From Sympetrum striolatum (taxonomy: Eukaryota > Arthropoda > Insecta > Odonata > Libellulidae): 64,000 nucleotides of DNA. Of this stretch, positions 21,276 through 33,600 are shown one piece after another. A program made the position numbers and the translations under genes. The notes beneath the pieces were generated by a model that saw only the letters and a program-made list of their open reading frames with translations, searched no databases and had not been told where the DNA came from. Position 1 is the first letter of the stretch, and every line of letters starts with the position of its first letter. The stretch covers positions 41,052,943 through 41,116,942 of the forward strand of contig OX388347.1 of NCBI GenBank assembly GCA_947579665.1. The letters run 5' to 3'.

Positions 21276-23150
21276 ATCTTTTTATCTATATCTCCTGTAG
21301 GAGGCCACATAAGAAACTTTATTCTCCGCTATGGTAACTGTCGTTTCTTTAAATTAGAAGGCAATTCCTCAGTCTAGAATTTATTTTGTCGAATAACTTT
21401 TATAATGATAATAGTGCGTCTTTTATCAGAGTGGTATTGAGATTAATAAGTCTCATAAAAAATCTAACCCTACGTTATATACATTCTTTACATTTTAATG
21501 AAAGACAAAGCTTACAATAAAGCAAACAGAAGAATCCTACCTTGCTTGCTTAAAAAAAACTAAGATTTCACTTAGGAAATAACAAACCGGAGATGGAAAA
21601 CATTTACAGGAAGGTGTGAAACATGACGATAATTTTGGAATATCTGTTTGTGTGTAACGTCTGATGTGAGGAACTGGGGTTTGAATTAAATTGTTCATAG
21701 ACAATAGTTTGAGCTGACACCGGAAGAAATTCTGCTTTCCGTGTATGTGATAATAAATAGAAAAATAAATATAATTAAAATTATAGTTTGGAAAAGCAAC
21801 GCTTTACTCGTGCGCTCATACAAAGCATTACACGTAACCGAAGCAGTGAGATATTTGTGATGAGAATAACATTTTGAGCTCGCAGCGTGAGAGGGTTTGA
21901 CGGAAGAACACAGGCAACGATGTCATGAAAAGAGTAAGATTACCAGCGCAAGAAATGGCTACTGCCACTGGGTCGCTTATGTGATAAAATGGATTTCGAT
22001 GGACATCGAGCGACCAAAGAGGCCAAAAGATAGATGAGATAGGGATTTTCACCAAATCCTACCATCGATGTGGAAAAGAAAGACAAGAAACAGAACGGGT
22101 AAGACCCTTGAGGAGGTGTTCATTCATCAACGGAAAGAAAAGCGCCGAGTTATACGTTATATTTCTTTGATTTTATAGATGCTTTATCTCGAGCGAAAAC
22201 AGTTTTCGATTGAAAATTGATGTTTTCAGCACAAATGGGAGATACCAAGGAAGTTAATATATTACATGGTGACAACCATGAACAAGGACAAAAAATTCCA
22301 ATAAACACTGCTGTTTTCTATTATATAACAAGAAACCCTTTCAATGACAGATAAAATTCTGTAAAAAAAATCTGCAAACACATTTTAGGAGTTGATTCAT
22401 TACCTCAGGAAGTGTAGCTATTAGATACCGCGTTATTCTTTCAGCGAATTTCAATTATAACTATTAATTGTTATAAAACAATGAAAGAGCCATTAATTTC
22501 ACTTTCAGAATTTAATTAAGTTGTGGAGTTGAATTAATAGTAATAGTACATAATACGTACCTTGTTCGGCGAGCATTATAGCTTGTAAATTATTTTAATC
22601 AGTTATTTTAACTTTATAATATATCTATGCATCATAAAATAAAAAATCAGTAGGCTTTCTATAGCAACAGTAGATGGAGTGGGATCAAAACCAGGAGGGG
22701 TATGATTAATATGATGGTATGTGGAATGAAACAGGTTCGTTTGAATAAGTAAATAAATATTGTCTAGTTTTTCTTGGTGGAATTTCATATTAAAAACTTT
22801 AATAGCAAATTCAAGACATAAAATATACCAATTCCACGGATAGAATATGTATTATTATTTGTAGAATTGGTACAAGTTATTTCTTGGCTTTGTCATTTAA
22901 GTTTTTTTTAGGTTCATTTGATGTCCAGAAAAGAATTAATCTCATAACATGTTTTCCTATGACAGTAACAGCTTCGGTTACGAACATTTAGGATGACTAT
23001 ATACTGTAAAAAATTACCTTTGTGTTTGTTAGGTTAATCCTGAGTTCCATCTTTTGTCCCGTTGTGTTCAGTTTTTTGGAGTATTTTTATACTTGTTGTT
23101 GCCTTCATACTTGCAGTTATATATACATATAGTTATATTTATTATTCCAT
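21276..23150. other. AT-rich non-coding stretch
   Basis: No gene, RNA or repeat is recognised. A small palindrome TTATAACTATTAATTGTTATAA lies at about 22454-22475 (shown here as TTATAACTA and TTGTTATAA arms). Confidence 0.45.
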
Positions 23151-23660
23151 AATTGCAAATAATAAGAAAATACCGGTATAAAACTAGGTTTCTACGCATA
23201 CTGGGTTTCTTTTGTTTCTCCTCTCACTCTTTCCTTTCCTTGAACCTGTCTATCCATATTCCCGCTCCTCCAGACTTGACATGGAAGGCTTCTCGGCGAC
23301 TTTTTCCATCTTCTTTTGTCCACACTTTTCAGGAGTTATTACAGAGATGGAGAGCGGAACTTGGGGAAACTATTAATCTCCTAAGATAATTTCTACCTAA
23401 TCTCTTTACTCGCCGAGCAAATTGATTGAGAGAAGTGCTCCGTGGCTGTTGGAAACCTTCCCCAAAGGATCAATATTAGCTGCGTTCACGAGAGAATTTT
23501 CCTCGGCAGAAACCCTCCGTGTTTTTCGTAATAAGAGGGGACGGGTCTCTCAGCATCCATTCAGTGTAACTCCTGTCCTGGGACGGAATAATCTGGATGG
23601 AGTTTAGCAAGTTTTTCTCGGAAAGCGAGAGTCTTTCTCAGGCTTTCGCTTTGTTATTCG
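23151..23660. other. GC-richer island
   Basis: The CpG content is higher than in the flanks from about 23190 to 23620. Frames of 61-78 codons at 23153-23389 and 23422-23607 are not recognised. Confidence 0.4.
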
Positions 23661-25124
23661 AAGAGAGTTAGAAAAGTTATAATTCGGCGAAATTATCTTT
23701 TAATAACAACTATAATGACAAGGAGACATTTTCTTTAAGTTATTTTTCTTTCGGTACTTTTGTTTTGGCTTTTAACGAAATTGATTAGAAAATATCTTGT
23801 CATAGGATCTTGGGGTAATGATTTAAACTTTAAATAATAAAACGTTTCCTTATTTAGTAGAACGAGAAACACTTTTAAAATGGCACTAAGTGTAGAGAAA
23901 GTTAAGTATATGAGTGTGAAGGATAATGTTTGATAGGAGGAAAATAACTTAGAATAATGACAGCAAAAATGGGGATTAGCACATTTCAACTTCCAATAAG
24001 ATTTTCTCCGTTACTATGTAATTTGTTTACTTCATATAGCATTAATTTGTGAAATTCTATTTCTTTGATTTGTTGTAATAGATTGTAATGTGTAAAATAT
24101 TTAAAGGGATGAGTACCTGGATGGAATTTTTGCGGTAAATAAAAGTATCCTCATCGGAAAAGCCATACTTAGAGGAAAGATTAGGATTACAGGGGTAGCG
24201 ATTGCTTTTCTCGTGAAAGGGAAACCTTACAATTTATGTGTCTGAGATAAAGCCAAAAATTTGATTGTGTTAATGACTGATTTTTTATTACATTTGATAT
24301 TACCTGTCATGTATAAAAATAACATGACTCCACACGGAAGGATATGATGAAATATTTTCTTTCCGAAGAATAAGTGGCGCTGCCTGAGTTATACTTGCAG
24401 CTTTAAGCTTATGGATGATCACAGCGTGTTCGCAGGTTAGAAAACGCTGTTTTCGTACTTCTCCCAACGATATTGAATACCACTGTGCCACTGAAACTTC
24501 TCATATTATCCCCTTCAAGGACTAACTTGTTCATCTATCATATTTGAATAGTATTTTTGAGAGCATATTGACATTAAACTTAAATTAGATGAAATCATCA
24601 TAAGCGCTTAATTAACTACTTCCTTACTCTCCATTATCATTAGAAAATCATGCATTGCTATGATAATATATTTCTAGCTTCATTCATTGAGTTCACAGGT
24701 TTGAACTGAATATTTATTTTAGTTATTTTTATACGATTAAAAACCTTTATTTAAGGGTATGCTGAAAATGAAAAAAAATTTGATGGAATAGTCGAATGAT
24801 TTCATACTATCTTTTTTCCTTTATTTTCATACCAAAATTTTTTAGACGTAAGTTTACATGACATTATACTAACTCAACTGTATGTATCGAATGAGATTAT
24901 GTTATAGTAGTTCTTTTATGCTAGGGGACGCAACTAATCTGTAAAGCATCGACATAAAACCCTTTGTTATTTCCTTAATCTCCATGGGTTCAGATTGTAC
25001 AGATCGTGCAGTTACGTGTACTCGTATAAGTGAATCTTTCTGAGCGTAGGTATCGTCGTACTTTCCAATCGAAAGATTCTAAAAGCTAACCTATTCCCTG
25101 GCTGCCTTTTCGTAAATCTTTCCA
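23661..25124. other. AT-rich non-coding stretch
   Basis: Nothing is recognised. There is a minor hairpin with GTCATG and CATGAC arms around 24307-24328. Confidence 0.45.
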
Positions 25125-25230
25125 CATAATTCTCGTAGACAAGACATGAAAACCGTAGAGATCGTAAAGGCTTCTCCCATAATTCTTGTTAACAAGAAAT
25201 ATACACCGTGGAGATCGTCAAGGAAAATCC
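25125..25230 (+). repeat. Diverged 53-bp tandem repeat
   Basis: Units start at 25125 and 25178 with CATAATTCT, and share an ACAAGA-like block and ACCGT-GAGATCGT near the end. A partial third unit may lie just upstream (CGTAAATCTTTCC at 25111). Confidence 0.7.
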
Positions 25231-25780
25231 GAAGGTAATGAATATGAATGAATCGGTCGATACAACAGCGGTGTTTTTTCCCCTAGCGGTGCATAGCAAA
25301 ACACGTAGCATTCTCAAGAAACCCCGCTCAAACTCCCTGTTGTCGTGGATAAATAGAACATCGATTCCTAGCACGCGACTTCGCTAAAAAAACTTTCCGA
25401 ACGAGACCGGCAAGCAGACGTAGCGACAGATGCCACAATAAAACCCCTTCCAGAAGAAAAACAACGACGGGGAACAGCCCCTGCCGTGGGAGAGCCACCC
25501 TTTATCACAATAACAATCATTTTGGGCGGAAACAGGCTCAGTCGCTGAAGAGGAGGAGAAGAATTTGCGAGGATTCCCGGTCAGCGATTACATTTGCGGG
25601 CATTCGTGCGAATCGCCGTCACAGATTGGCTGAGAGGACAGCGCGTGCGGATCTCAAGCAGGCCTTTTTTCTTCTATTGCAACTTCGTGGGGGACCTGAT
25701 CAAAACCAACTGGTCAACGACCGCTGAGAATGAGTTACAGCATAGTTATCGACGGGGCCTCAGCTCTTAGTTATTGTTTA
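25231..25780. other. GC-richer island
   Basis: 25370-25760 is CpG-containing and GC-richer than its flanks. No frame longer than 61 codons and no repeat partner were found. Confidence 0.4.
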
Positions 25781-26068
25781 TTTATTCTTAAGGACTGCAA
25801 TTAGGCCTGGTGGTAGTCATTCCTGTATGAGGAAGGAAAACTAATGTACCCTGTCTGGGAAAACTAATATTCACCGTATTCGGGAGGAAAACCGAAGGCA
25901 GTAAGACTTACATATAATTACAAGATATGAAATTATAAAATTTACAATAATATTATAATGTTCCAAAATTTACAATAATATTACAGTAGTAGTAGTAGTC
26001 AGATTGAGACTCTTCCACTACAGAGGTTATTTGCGCCTGTGTTCGAATACAGTTTAGCTTGGTGCGCT
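25781..26068. repeat. Short AT repeats and (AGT)n microsatellite
   Basis: AAAATTTACAATAATATTA occurs twice around 25938 and 25965, and an (AGT)4-5 run lies at about 25984-25998. The trinucleotide run could be a SINE tail read on the minus strand, but no tRNA-like head was found nearby. Confidence 0.6.
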
Positions 26069-26135
26069 AGATTAACTGTATTAGATATGTTTAGATTAAC
26101 TGTTATTAGATTAACTGTTAAATTAGATATGTTAA
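26069..26135 (+). repeat. AGATTAACTGT tandem repeats
   Basis: AGATTAACTGT begins at 26069, 26093 and 26108, with TTAGATATGTT following the first and third. The spacing is irregular, as expected of slippage. Confidence 0.8.
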
Positions 26136-27932
26136 ATCTCCAATGGCCGTCACTATCGACTATTGGATATTTTAAACCTCTAATTCAAAATGATCTTTCC
26201 TTATATTTCAACAACTTGATTTTTTAACATTAATTACACTCATATAGTTAGATGGAAGAAGAGGCTTTCCATTTTCATCTATTCTTTATCGGACAATAGG
26301 TTAAATTTAAAACCTTAAATAACCACCAGTGAGTTGTAATTATAGACCAAAACATTCCCAAAGACGATCTCAGTAGTCGATGAGCTGTAATTATACAACT
26401 ACAGCAATTATAGGACGGGTTGCAAACTAGCAAGGTCTTGAGCAGAGGGGCCCCCTGTTGCTAACTGCTTCTTGTATCCCCCCTAAGATAAGCAGAGCTT
26501 CAAGGATTTAAATTTAGCGTCCACCTTCGGAATCACTGGATCTGAAGATTTTCCTCCGCGACAAGTGCCGCTTGATTCGCGAATACCCGGAATTTTCCCG
26601 CTGAGTCGAAGGAAATCGTAACACGCTCGTCGAGTAGGAGATACTGATCTATACTCTTTGAAACTGGGGCAAGGACGCTCGGCCCATGGTCTCGGAGACG
26701 GTTAACCAAAAAAAGGCACTCATTTCTTTTCTCCTTGTTTTGCGAAAAATGGCAAGGTCGCGCCCTGAAACATCTGCCATTGTTCTCCTCATCGAATCAG
26801 AGGAAAGTACGGTTGCTCGTTAGGTATGGAGTCTCCCGTGTTTCCCTTCCTTTCATCGTTCGCATCGCTCGATTTATTCACTCAGTGGATGGATTCTTTG
26901 GCACGGGAGTTATTTTAAGCAATTAGGATTACCAAGATGATCTTATGTGTGTGATTAAACATGTTCATCTTCTTGTATTTCTTTATGGCTGTGCAGAATG
27001 AAGAGAGTCGTTGTACTTTTTCTTCAGAAACTCTTTTATTTATCGAAGAATTACGACCAAGTCTTGATGAGTAATCGTCATCTTTTCTTAATGGCTAGGC
27101 TGATGGTAAGCCCCGGTTTTACTGGGAAAGTCCCATTCACGAACATGTTATCGCCAAATTTGTACTCTGTCCCGTTTCAAACATTTTCCAATGAATATAA
27201 TTTTTAATTATCCTGAAAATGTATAATAATAAGAATTCATTAGTAATAAATAAATAAACTTAATATAATAATTCTAAGAAAGAAAACAGATTGTATTCGT
27301 ATTAAATTCTTCAATCTAAAGTAATCTGCATCATAGGAGATATTTTTCACTTAATAATCATCTGCCAAGTGGCAACTTTTGTTGCAATCCAAAGTCATTA
27401 TGTTCCTGCTTATAGAAATACCTAAAAATTTTATGCATCGATTGGGTGATTATAAGGGTATTATACTAAAATGCCCTGGAATAAGGAAAACGAATTTTGC
27501 TAAAAAATATCGTTTTTGTTATATTTATTTTATACAAATTTTAATTGAGGATGATTTCTGTGGAAACCGAGGAAGCTTAAAATTATTGTAACATTGATAT
27601 CTAAAAATTTATCACGCATTTCCTTTTCTATTTTTCTTTGGGATTGTGATATTTTACAGTGATTTATGTTATAGTAACGGAGATGAGCATTTGACTCTTA
27701 GTAGAAGCTACTTGACTCTTAAACGGTATTGAACCCTTCAATGTCTGAGCACATTCAACCGTAGGGAAATTTAGGATCAGTATCCATTTATTAAGTAGCT
27801 TCGAATCTTTAAAATGGCATTTACGATGAAGTAATAAAAATATCCATTCAATTTTAATTCAAAAATATATCAATTAAATTCAAAATCCTGTTACGTTTAT
27901 ACCCAAAAAGTAAATTGACGTGTAAGGACACT
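26136..27932. other. Non-coding stretch with a GC-richer patch at 26.5-26.9 kb
   Basis: GTTAGATGGAAGAAGAG at about 26248-26264 recurs near 46216-46232 and may be a worn dispersed repeat. 26500-26900 is GC-richer. Short frames at 26735-26926 and 26998-27207 are not recognised. Confidence 0.35.
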
Positions 27933-28002
27933 GGTGAGATCGGGATTCGAACCCAGGTGTTTCACTTGCCTCTCGGGTACTCTTATCAATGAAATATCTC
28001 GC
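27933..28002 (-). mobile_element. tRNA-like relic with paired acceptor stem
   Basis: On the minus strand the ends GCGAGAT and ATCTCAC pair at six of seven positions, and ACACCTGGGTTCGAATCCCG is a strong T-arm and B box. The D-arm (TTTCATTGATAAGAG) is degenerate and the anticodon stem does not pair well. The layout matches 12162-12233. It could be a tRNA pseudogene or the best-preserved head of a SINE family in this window. Confidence 0.6.
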
Positions 28003-28774
28003 TGAATAGTTATACGCTGTTTGCCGGAAAACTTTGAGAGCAAGGGGAAAGATATTTAATATTGATCAATTATAATGAGGAGAAACTTATTACAAACGAC
28101 TTTGACCTTAATATCTTGGATTTAATAAAATTTCAATCCATCTTTTGATTCTTTACTTAAGCGTTAATATTTCTCATCATTAGTTTCTATTTCAGAGAAG
28201 TGATTATTATTGCACCAGATTGATTCAAATCAAAAGTAACGAGAATTTCCTGTAACGCTACGATGAAGGAAAACGTTATATTTAGCCTGATTGTTCTCAT
28301 TCCTCGATTTCTTTCCCTTTCACTATTCAATTCAACTTCATCCTCTTAATTATCAAGAGTGGGTTTCCAAAAGGTTCTACAAAATCCCAGGAAAAGTGTG
28401 GGTGTAATCCTTCGCTGAAATGTCTCCTTTTGCCAATATCCTATCCACCCACAAGCATCCGGGAAAATCAATTTGTAGGAGAATTAGCGAAACGTCGACT
28501 TTTTGATCGAAATCGAAGAAAATGTTTTCACCGACATTTTATCATTTATTCTCTTATTATTATTTTATGTTAAGCGCAGCTTTTTCTATACCTCAAATAA
28601 CTCCTGTAATCCAATATTTTATATGTTATATCCCTGTACGTATTTTATTGCAATTATGATTAAAATGGATTTATTCAAAAACCTCGTGTTTTGTTACCAA
28701 TTTTGTGATCTTAACTTTACTGGGCTTAATTGCGCAGAAAGTTATGTTAAGCAGAATTTAAGATTGAACTGACC
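28003..28774. other. AT-rich non-coding stretch
   Basis: An 89-codon frame at 28503-28772 is hydrophobic and unrecognised. Nothing else was found. Confidence 0.4.
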
Positions 28775-28962
28775 TAAAGAAATGAAAAGATGAGACTTTT
28801 ATCCGTACCACAGGATTAATTTATTCAGCAATGAATGAATGAAATTTCAGGCAATGAAAACATTGAAAGATGGCCTGACGATGACGAAACGCTTTGAAAC
28901 CTTGGTTACTGTATAAATTATTCCTGTGGCACGGGTAAAAGTCTCATCTTTTCATTTCTTTA
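28775..28962. repeat. 188-bp foldback with motif in loop
   Basis: Arms 28775-28823 and 28914-28962 (about 49 bp each) are inverted copies with few mismatches, beginning TAAAGAAATGAAAAGATGAG and ending in its complement. The loop of about 90 bases contains GATGGCCTGACGATGACGAAACGC at 28871 onward (written GATGGCC-TGACGATGA-CGAAACGC), a variant of the motif shared with 15.3, 17.0, 31.7 and 55.8 kb. The arm sequence is not shared with those loci. Confidence 0.9.
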
Positions 28963-31637
28963 CGTTATGGATTCCTACCATAAAGTCATACCTCAAGATA
29001 TTGATGGTATAGTGTATTGATCTTTATTTAGTTAAGGTTATCCCTCAGTTGCCTTCTTTTCTACCATTCCTCGTATAAGATCTTCATATTCTGAACGTTT
29101 ATAATAATTAACCACACCAACTACAAGTGTGTCACTGTGTGTGTACAGCTTTTTGCTAGGCAACAAGCTAGGAAACAAGCGACTAGCGTGTATGCAGGTA
29201 TGCAACCTGCCATGCTCCAATATGTTTATGGCCTTAGACGGGTCTGCCGGTCGACATCGTTCGCGGAGAACTTTCTACAAAGAACGAGAAATAATGTAAT
29301 CCGAGGAAAACAAAAGTGTCGCCGACCACCTTCCGTGGAGTGAAACATAATCGAAAGCAGGGGAAAGAAGAGAAACGAGGGAAAAAATTTAAAAGAAAGA
29401 AAAATGGAAATCGTTCAGTGTCGAAAGGAAAAGGTGGCGCAGTCTATGGGGAAGATGGGGAAACGGTCCGAGGATTTATGTGAGACGGTTAGCTGAGATA
29501 CAAATCTGATGAAACCCAAAAGGGCCGTGGAAGAAGCACTGCGGGGGTATACACGGAAGGGGGTTGTAAGGGGAGGATAAAGTTGTACTGGGATGGAGGG
29601 AAAATGAAGGTGGAAATGGGGAAAAGGTTGGACGGGAAACTTTCTTCCCCCGATATTGGGAGCGGGAGGAAACATTTTTGGGGCGATTGTGCGAGAAAAG
29701 AGAGGGCGATGTATTATCTCCGACAAGATTTTCCTTCGGAATATCCCGCGAAATCTGCTGTTGCGGAAAATGTTGCCCCTCGTTATGACGTGTCGGTGGA
29801 TTGGAGTGGTAGGTGGCATTTGCATCGCGATAAATTAGTTCCTTTAATTCTTGAGGTTTATCTATGAATGTGGTGATGTTTTTCTCTCACGTTGAAACGA
29901 AAATCGTATTTATTTGCTTTAGCCCTGTCAGGCCCGTGTACAATATATTGGACACCATTTTCAATGCTTACTATACATTTTAATACTAATTAAATATTAA
30001 AATTTTTGGTTTTACATCTTTTATTGTATTATTGTCAATCATGTATTGAAGAACTCTCATGATTAGATTTTATTGCTTATTGAATGACGGAATCATCAAC
30101 GAAATTTCAAAAATAAAATTTTCTTCATAGAAAAAATTCAGGTCTGAAAGGGTTAAGGCAGGCATGTGAAAGATGCGACTCTTGACGTGATATTTCCCGA
30201 AATATGGCCCGAAATAATTTTCCAAATAAAAGTAATGCTATATTAATTGTATATCATTGAAATGAATTCACTGAACTATGTAATGTGCTTCACTTACCGT
30301 AACTATAATTCTGAATTTTCACCTGAACTTAAAATTGTAAGAAAATTTTGAAATTTGATGTGTCCCGCGAGAATCTTAACAGTCGCAGTAAATGACCAGT
30401 TGTTTGAATGAGTTTGACACGCCTGCTTTAATGGATTATGATAATAATTTCATTGTTATGATGCAATATGTAAAATTCACATCGCGATAAATTGTTTCCT
30501 TAAATTTTTATGTTTTATTTGGAGATATGACGATCATTTTGCTATTCAATTATACGAGCATGCAAATAGTATTCTCGTAATGAGAGATTAGTATTAATTT
30601 GCTTTAAGAGATTCTGACATTATTTTTAATCCTTTGAATCGACCCCAAAATGAATACTGATGGCTATGTATATTAAAAAGCATTATAAACTTCGATATGC
30701 CATAAAAAACATCTTGATGCTTTATGCACATTTTACCTTATATAGATACATCCCAAGGGGTATTCAGAGAGAAAACCAGATTTTTCACACCAGAGAACAT
30801 TCAAGAACATAGAAGCAGCAAAATCAAAATAGCATCATGTAATGAAGTTTCATAATTATTTTGCTCTTTTTGAAACGATTTGATTTTATTAATTGAAAAT
30901 TGATATAAAATAAAAATGTAGAATTACTTATTAAGATGATTACAATTGCAGCAAATAAATTTCCGATGAGTGCACCGAAAATACCTTCCCTCTCTCCCCT
31001 GTTACAGAATATCCTGAGCCCTTACTACTTCTAAGAGCAAGAGTTAGTAAGAATTCCACATAAAAGTACTCTTCAGTATTAGTAACCCCAAGAGAATACT
31101 GAGATCGAATAGCAATGGAACTGCCTAATTGGTAACAATGGACCAATCTTTAGAATGTTAACACACCAAGATGATGATCGACAATACACGCCTGAAAATG
31201 AAGGAGATATTGAAGTGCCCAGACAACTTCATGGAAAGACTTGTCACGTAATTAATTGAAGCAATAATTTCTGCAATGATGTATTAATCCTTGCCACCGG
31301 TTGCTGGTGAAGTATAATCAAAGATAGATAAAGTAGGCGATGGCTCTGCCCTCGAAGTTTTTCTGGAATGTATTCCCTAAGCTAAAATTTCGTCAGCCTT
31401 ATTTTCCATAACATATAAAATCATAAAAACACGCCAAAACACTGCCCAAATACTACTTCTATACTCACAAAAAAGCAGGAATGATTAGTAACCATTACGA
31501 ATCCATTATTACTAAAATTGTTTTGCCTATCCTTGGTTGTCTCATAATTTTCCAAGTATGATTAATATGATGATTAATCTTCAAACATTGTTTTTCTAAT
31601 TGGTTTTCCTTGTGCATACGCTTAGTTAAGAGAGATT
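28963..31637. other. Non-coding stretch with a purine-rich island
   Basis: 29260-29720 is GC-richer and strongly purine-rich on the plus strand. Long overlapping frames on both strands there (plus 29583-29867, minus 29415-29825) reflect this bias. The remainder is AT-rich and empty of recognisable features. Confidence 0.4.
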
Positions 31638-31770
31638 GTTAAGAATAAAGATTTACAAATACTTTTTTTCCACATCTTCAGGTGGCCTGAAGATGGCCGA
31701 TCGGTGCCGAAACCGGTCGTGTTTCTAATAAATGTGTGGAAAAAAGTATTTGTAAATCTTTATTCTTAAC
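31638..31770. repeat. 133-bp foldback with motif in loop
   Basis: Arms 31638-31675 and about 31734-31770 are inverted copies that differ only by one A in a run and one small variant near the loop. The arm starts GTTAAGAATAAAGATTTACA. The loop has a small hairpin (CTTCAGGTGGCCTGAAG) overlapping CTGAAGATGG-CCGATCGGTG-CCGAAACCGGTCGTG, the best copy of the shared motif. Near-perfect arms suggest recent origin. Confidence 0.95.
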
Positions 31771-32394
31771 AACCTCGGTTATGAATTTCCACTTAGTAAA
31801 GCCTGCCACAATGCACTCAGTTAAGCTCTCGATATAGATTATAATGTGGATTTCAAATATTTTTTCATTAAATTTAAACGAAAATAGAGGTATGGCCAAA
31901 GCTCGATTGTTATTTTTATGAAAATGTATTGCGGATTAGGCCCACGCTCACTGATGAATTTTCCCGTTAAATCCAGTTGCGACTCCCTGAATAGAATAGC
32001 GATGGATAGCTGTGTAAAGTTTTATGGAATTATGCCGAATCAATCCAATCTAGCAAATGAAGCTCCCGACACAAAGCAGGTTTCATCGCAATGCAGAGTA
32101 ACTTTCAAAGGTTTTTCCTGGAGTATTTACAGACGAAATGAATTTGTATGTGACTTTACTGTAGTCCACATGTGCTAACTCGATACATTCAAAAGGAAGT
32201 TGTCAGCGCATCGAATGTTACGTTTTAATCAAATCCCGTAAACTGACGGATGCATTTGACAATGGAAATGATTAAACTTGAAATCATAGGAGTTCACTAT
32301 TCAAATTAAATATTATAAGTCTGTGATTTTTGAACTTTTTGTATAGTATTCAGCCGTAATTCAGCTTAGAACTTCATATCCCCACTAAAAATTG
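31771..32394. other. Non-coding stretch
   Basis: An 86-codon plus frame at 31918-32178 has balanced composition but no recognised domain, and no splice context was identified. The rest is AT-rich. Confidence 0.4.
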
Positions 32395-32505
32395 GCTGCC
32401 AAGAGCCATTATAGGAGAATGAGGTTTACTAGGCAGGATGAGGATTGGGGTAGTTTTCTCTTGCTTTCATTTCCAAGCCGGAAGGTTGTAGGTGAAACAT
32501 GTCAC
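32395..32505 (+). repeat. Dispersed repeat family R, copy 1
   Basis: GAATGAGGTTTACTAGGCAG, GATGAGGA, GTAGTTTTC and TTGCTTTC blocks match 33660-33740 closely. Together with the 3.2 and 37.0 kb copies this defines the family. Confidence 0.75.
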
Positions 32506-32677
32506 AAATTACATTACGAGTTATACTTTTCTTAAAAACTTATACCTCAGTAGCTTTTGTGTCATCACATCCATAAACAAGTGTATGACAAAAGTAGATG
32601 TAAGATAGATTTTTCTCTATCCTACTCCAAAAGACAAATGAAAAATATCCCACGATTACGCTAGAAATGAAAAATTA

Positions 32678-32745
32678 AGTGACTGGGATTCGAACTGGGG
32701 CTTTCGAGTGCAAGTAATGTTACTTTTTTCACTTTCTGTTTAACC
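32678..32745 (-). mobile_element. tRNA-like relic
   Basis: On the minus strand GCCCCAGTTCGAATCCCAGT is a B box and T-arm, with the 5' half too diverged to fold. It lies on the same strand as the relics at 12.2, 13.9 and 27.9 kb. Confidence 0.5.
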
Positions 32746-33119
32746 TTTGCTTTAAGGCACATACATTCTGGGGCTTAGTTATAATTCATATCCATCATCA
32801 TTGAAATATATTCCATTTTCAGTAGGGTTAGGAACATAAATTTGTTTCCGTACTTCTAATTTAGGATCAAGGGTCAGTTGCTGGACTCTTTCTTCTTCAC
32901 AGGCGTTCTATTTTCTTTCGTCTTGACTGAATTCCCTTCTACCCTCTTCAGATCCTTTCGCATTATCCAAAAGGACATTTATTAGCGTGGGATTGACTCA
33001 CGCAAAGTAAAACTACTATTTTAAATATTTCTAATTACTAATTACTTTGTTTTATTTTTATAATAATTTAATTTTCTCCTTTATTATATTTTCCCTTTAA
33101 ATTATCAATCATGTTGTAT
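32746..33119. other. Spacer between tRNA-like relic and LINE relic
   Basis: Sequence at 32760-32900 holds a stop-free minus-strand run of about 40 codons ending in a stop, with no recognised family. It may be part of a LINE 3' region. 33000-33110 is AT-rich. Confidence 0.35.
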
Positions 33120-33600
33120 GTGAAACATAGGAGATCTACCTTTTGGTAGTTTCATGAACATTAAAATCCCTATCCAATGCCATTTCCTTAACATCTTGGT
33201 GGCTTACCCCACCCTTTATATTATCTAACATCTTCTGTCTTTGCCTTGCCCTCTGTTTTTCTCTTGCATTCTACCCTTAATTTCTTTAGCAGCCACTTTC
33301 CTCTTAAGATCATCCATTTTCTCCGTCGATTCTTAATACTTCACTTTAAGCTCTCTCCTCCCCAAGCATCTCCAGTACCTTTGTGTTTGTTTTACTATCA
33401 ACTCAATTCAAATTTCCCGTTCTAATCACACATCAATATCTCGAAGGCCTATAAACGTTTGACTTCCTTTTCTGTAAGGTGCACTCTTCACACCAATACA
33501 GCAAAACACTCCAAGGATTTCCCAAATTTTTCCTGATTCTTTTATCGATACCTCTTGTAAACAATTCCCTTCACTTCATGAAGGCTTCTTAGGCCAAGTC
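33120..33600 (-). mobile_element. LINE relic: C-terminal part of reverse transcriptase ORF (fragment 1)
   Basis: Minus-strand translation across frameshifts gives, in order, pieces resembling the end of a non-LTR retrotransposon ORF2. These are KAFMK and IDKRIRKNLGNPW (as in family members reading KVRKRLIKTLVW), VFCCI/LLYWCEE (family LLYGCE), LTEKEVKRL and AFEI-M (family AFEMWCWRRML), then LDNIKGG and VKEMALDRD (family LDNIK...LAEDR). Several frameshifts and stops break it, so it is non-functional. ORF2 proteins copy LINE RNA into the genome; only the end downstream of the catalytic core remains here. The clade cannot be set by eye. Confidence 0.7.

Noticed and set aside
20907..21377. 156-codon open frame, the longest in the window
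   Set aside because: It runs through the 40-bp tandem repeat, is hydrophobic and low in complexity, and has no recognisable domain.
25984..25998. (AGT)n as a SINE tail
   Set aside because: No tRNA-like head or SINE body was found on the appropriate side; a simple microsatellite is enough.
29415..29867. Overlapping frames of 136 and 94 codons
   Set aside because: These are the result of strand-biased purine-rich DNA; no domain is recognised.
32760..32900. Minus-strand run of about 40 codons ending in a stop, possible exon
   Set aside because: It is too short, has an upstream stop, shows no splice signal and matches no family; open runs of this size are common by chance.
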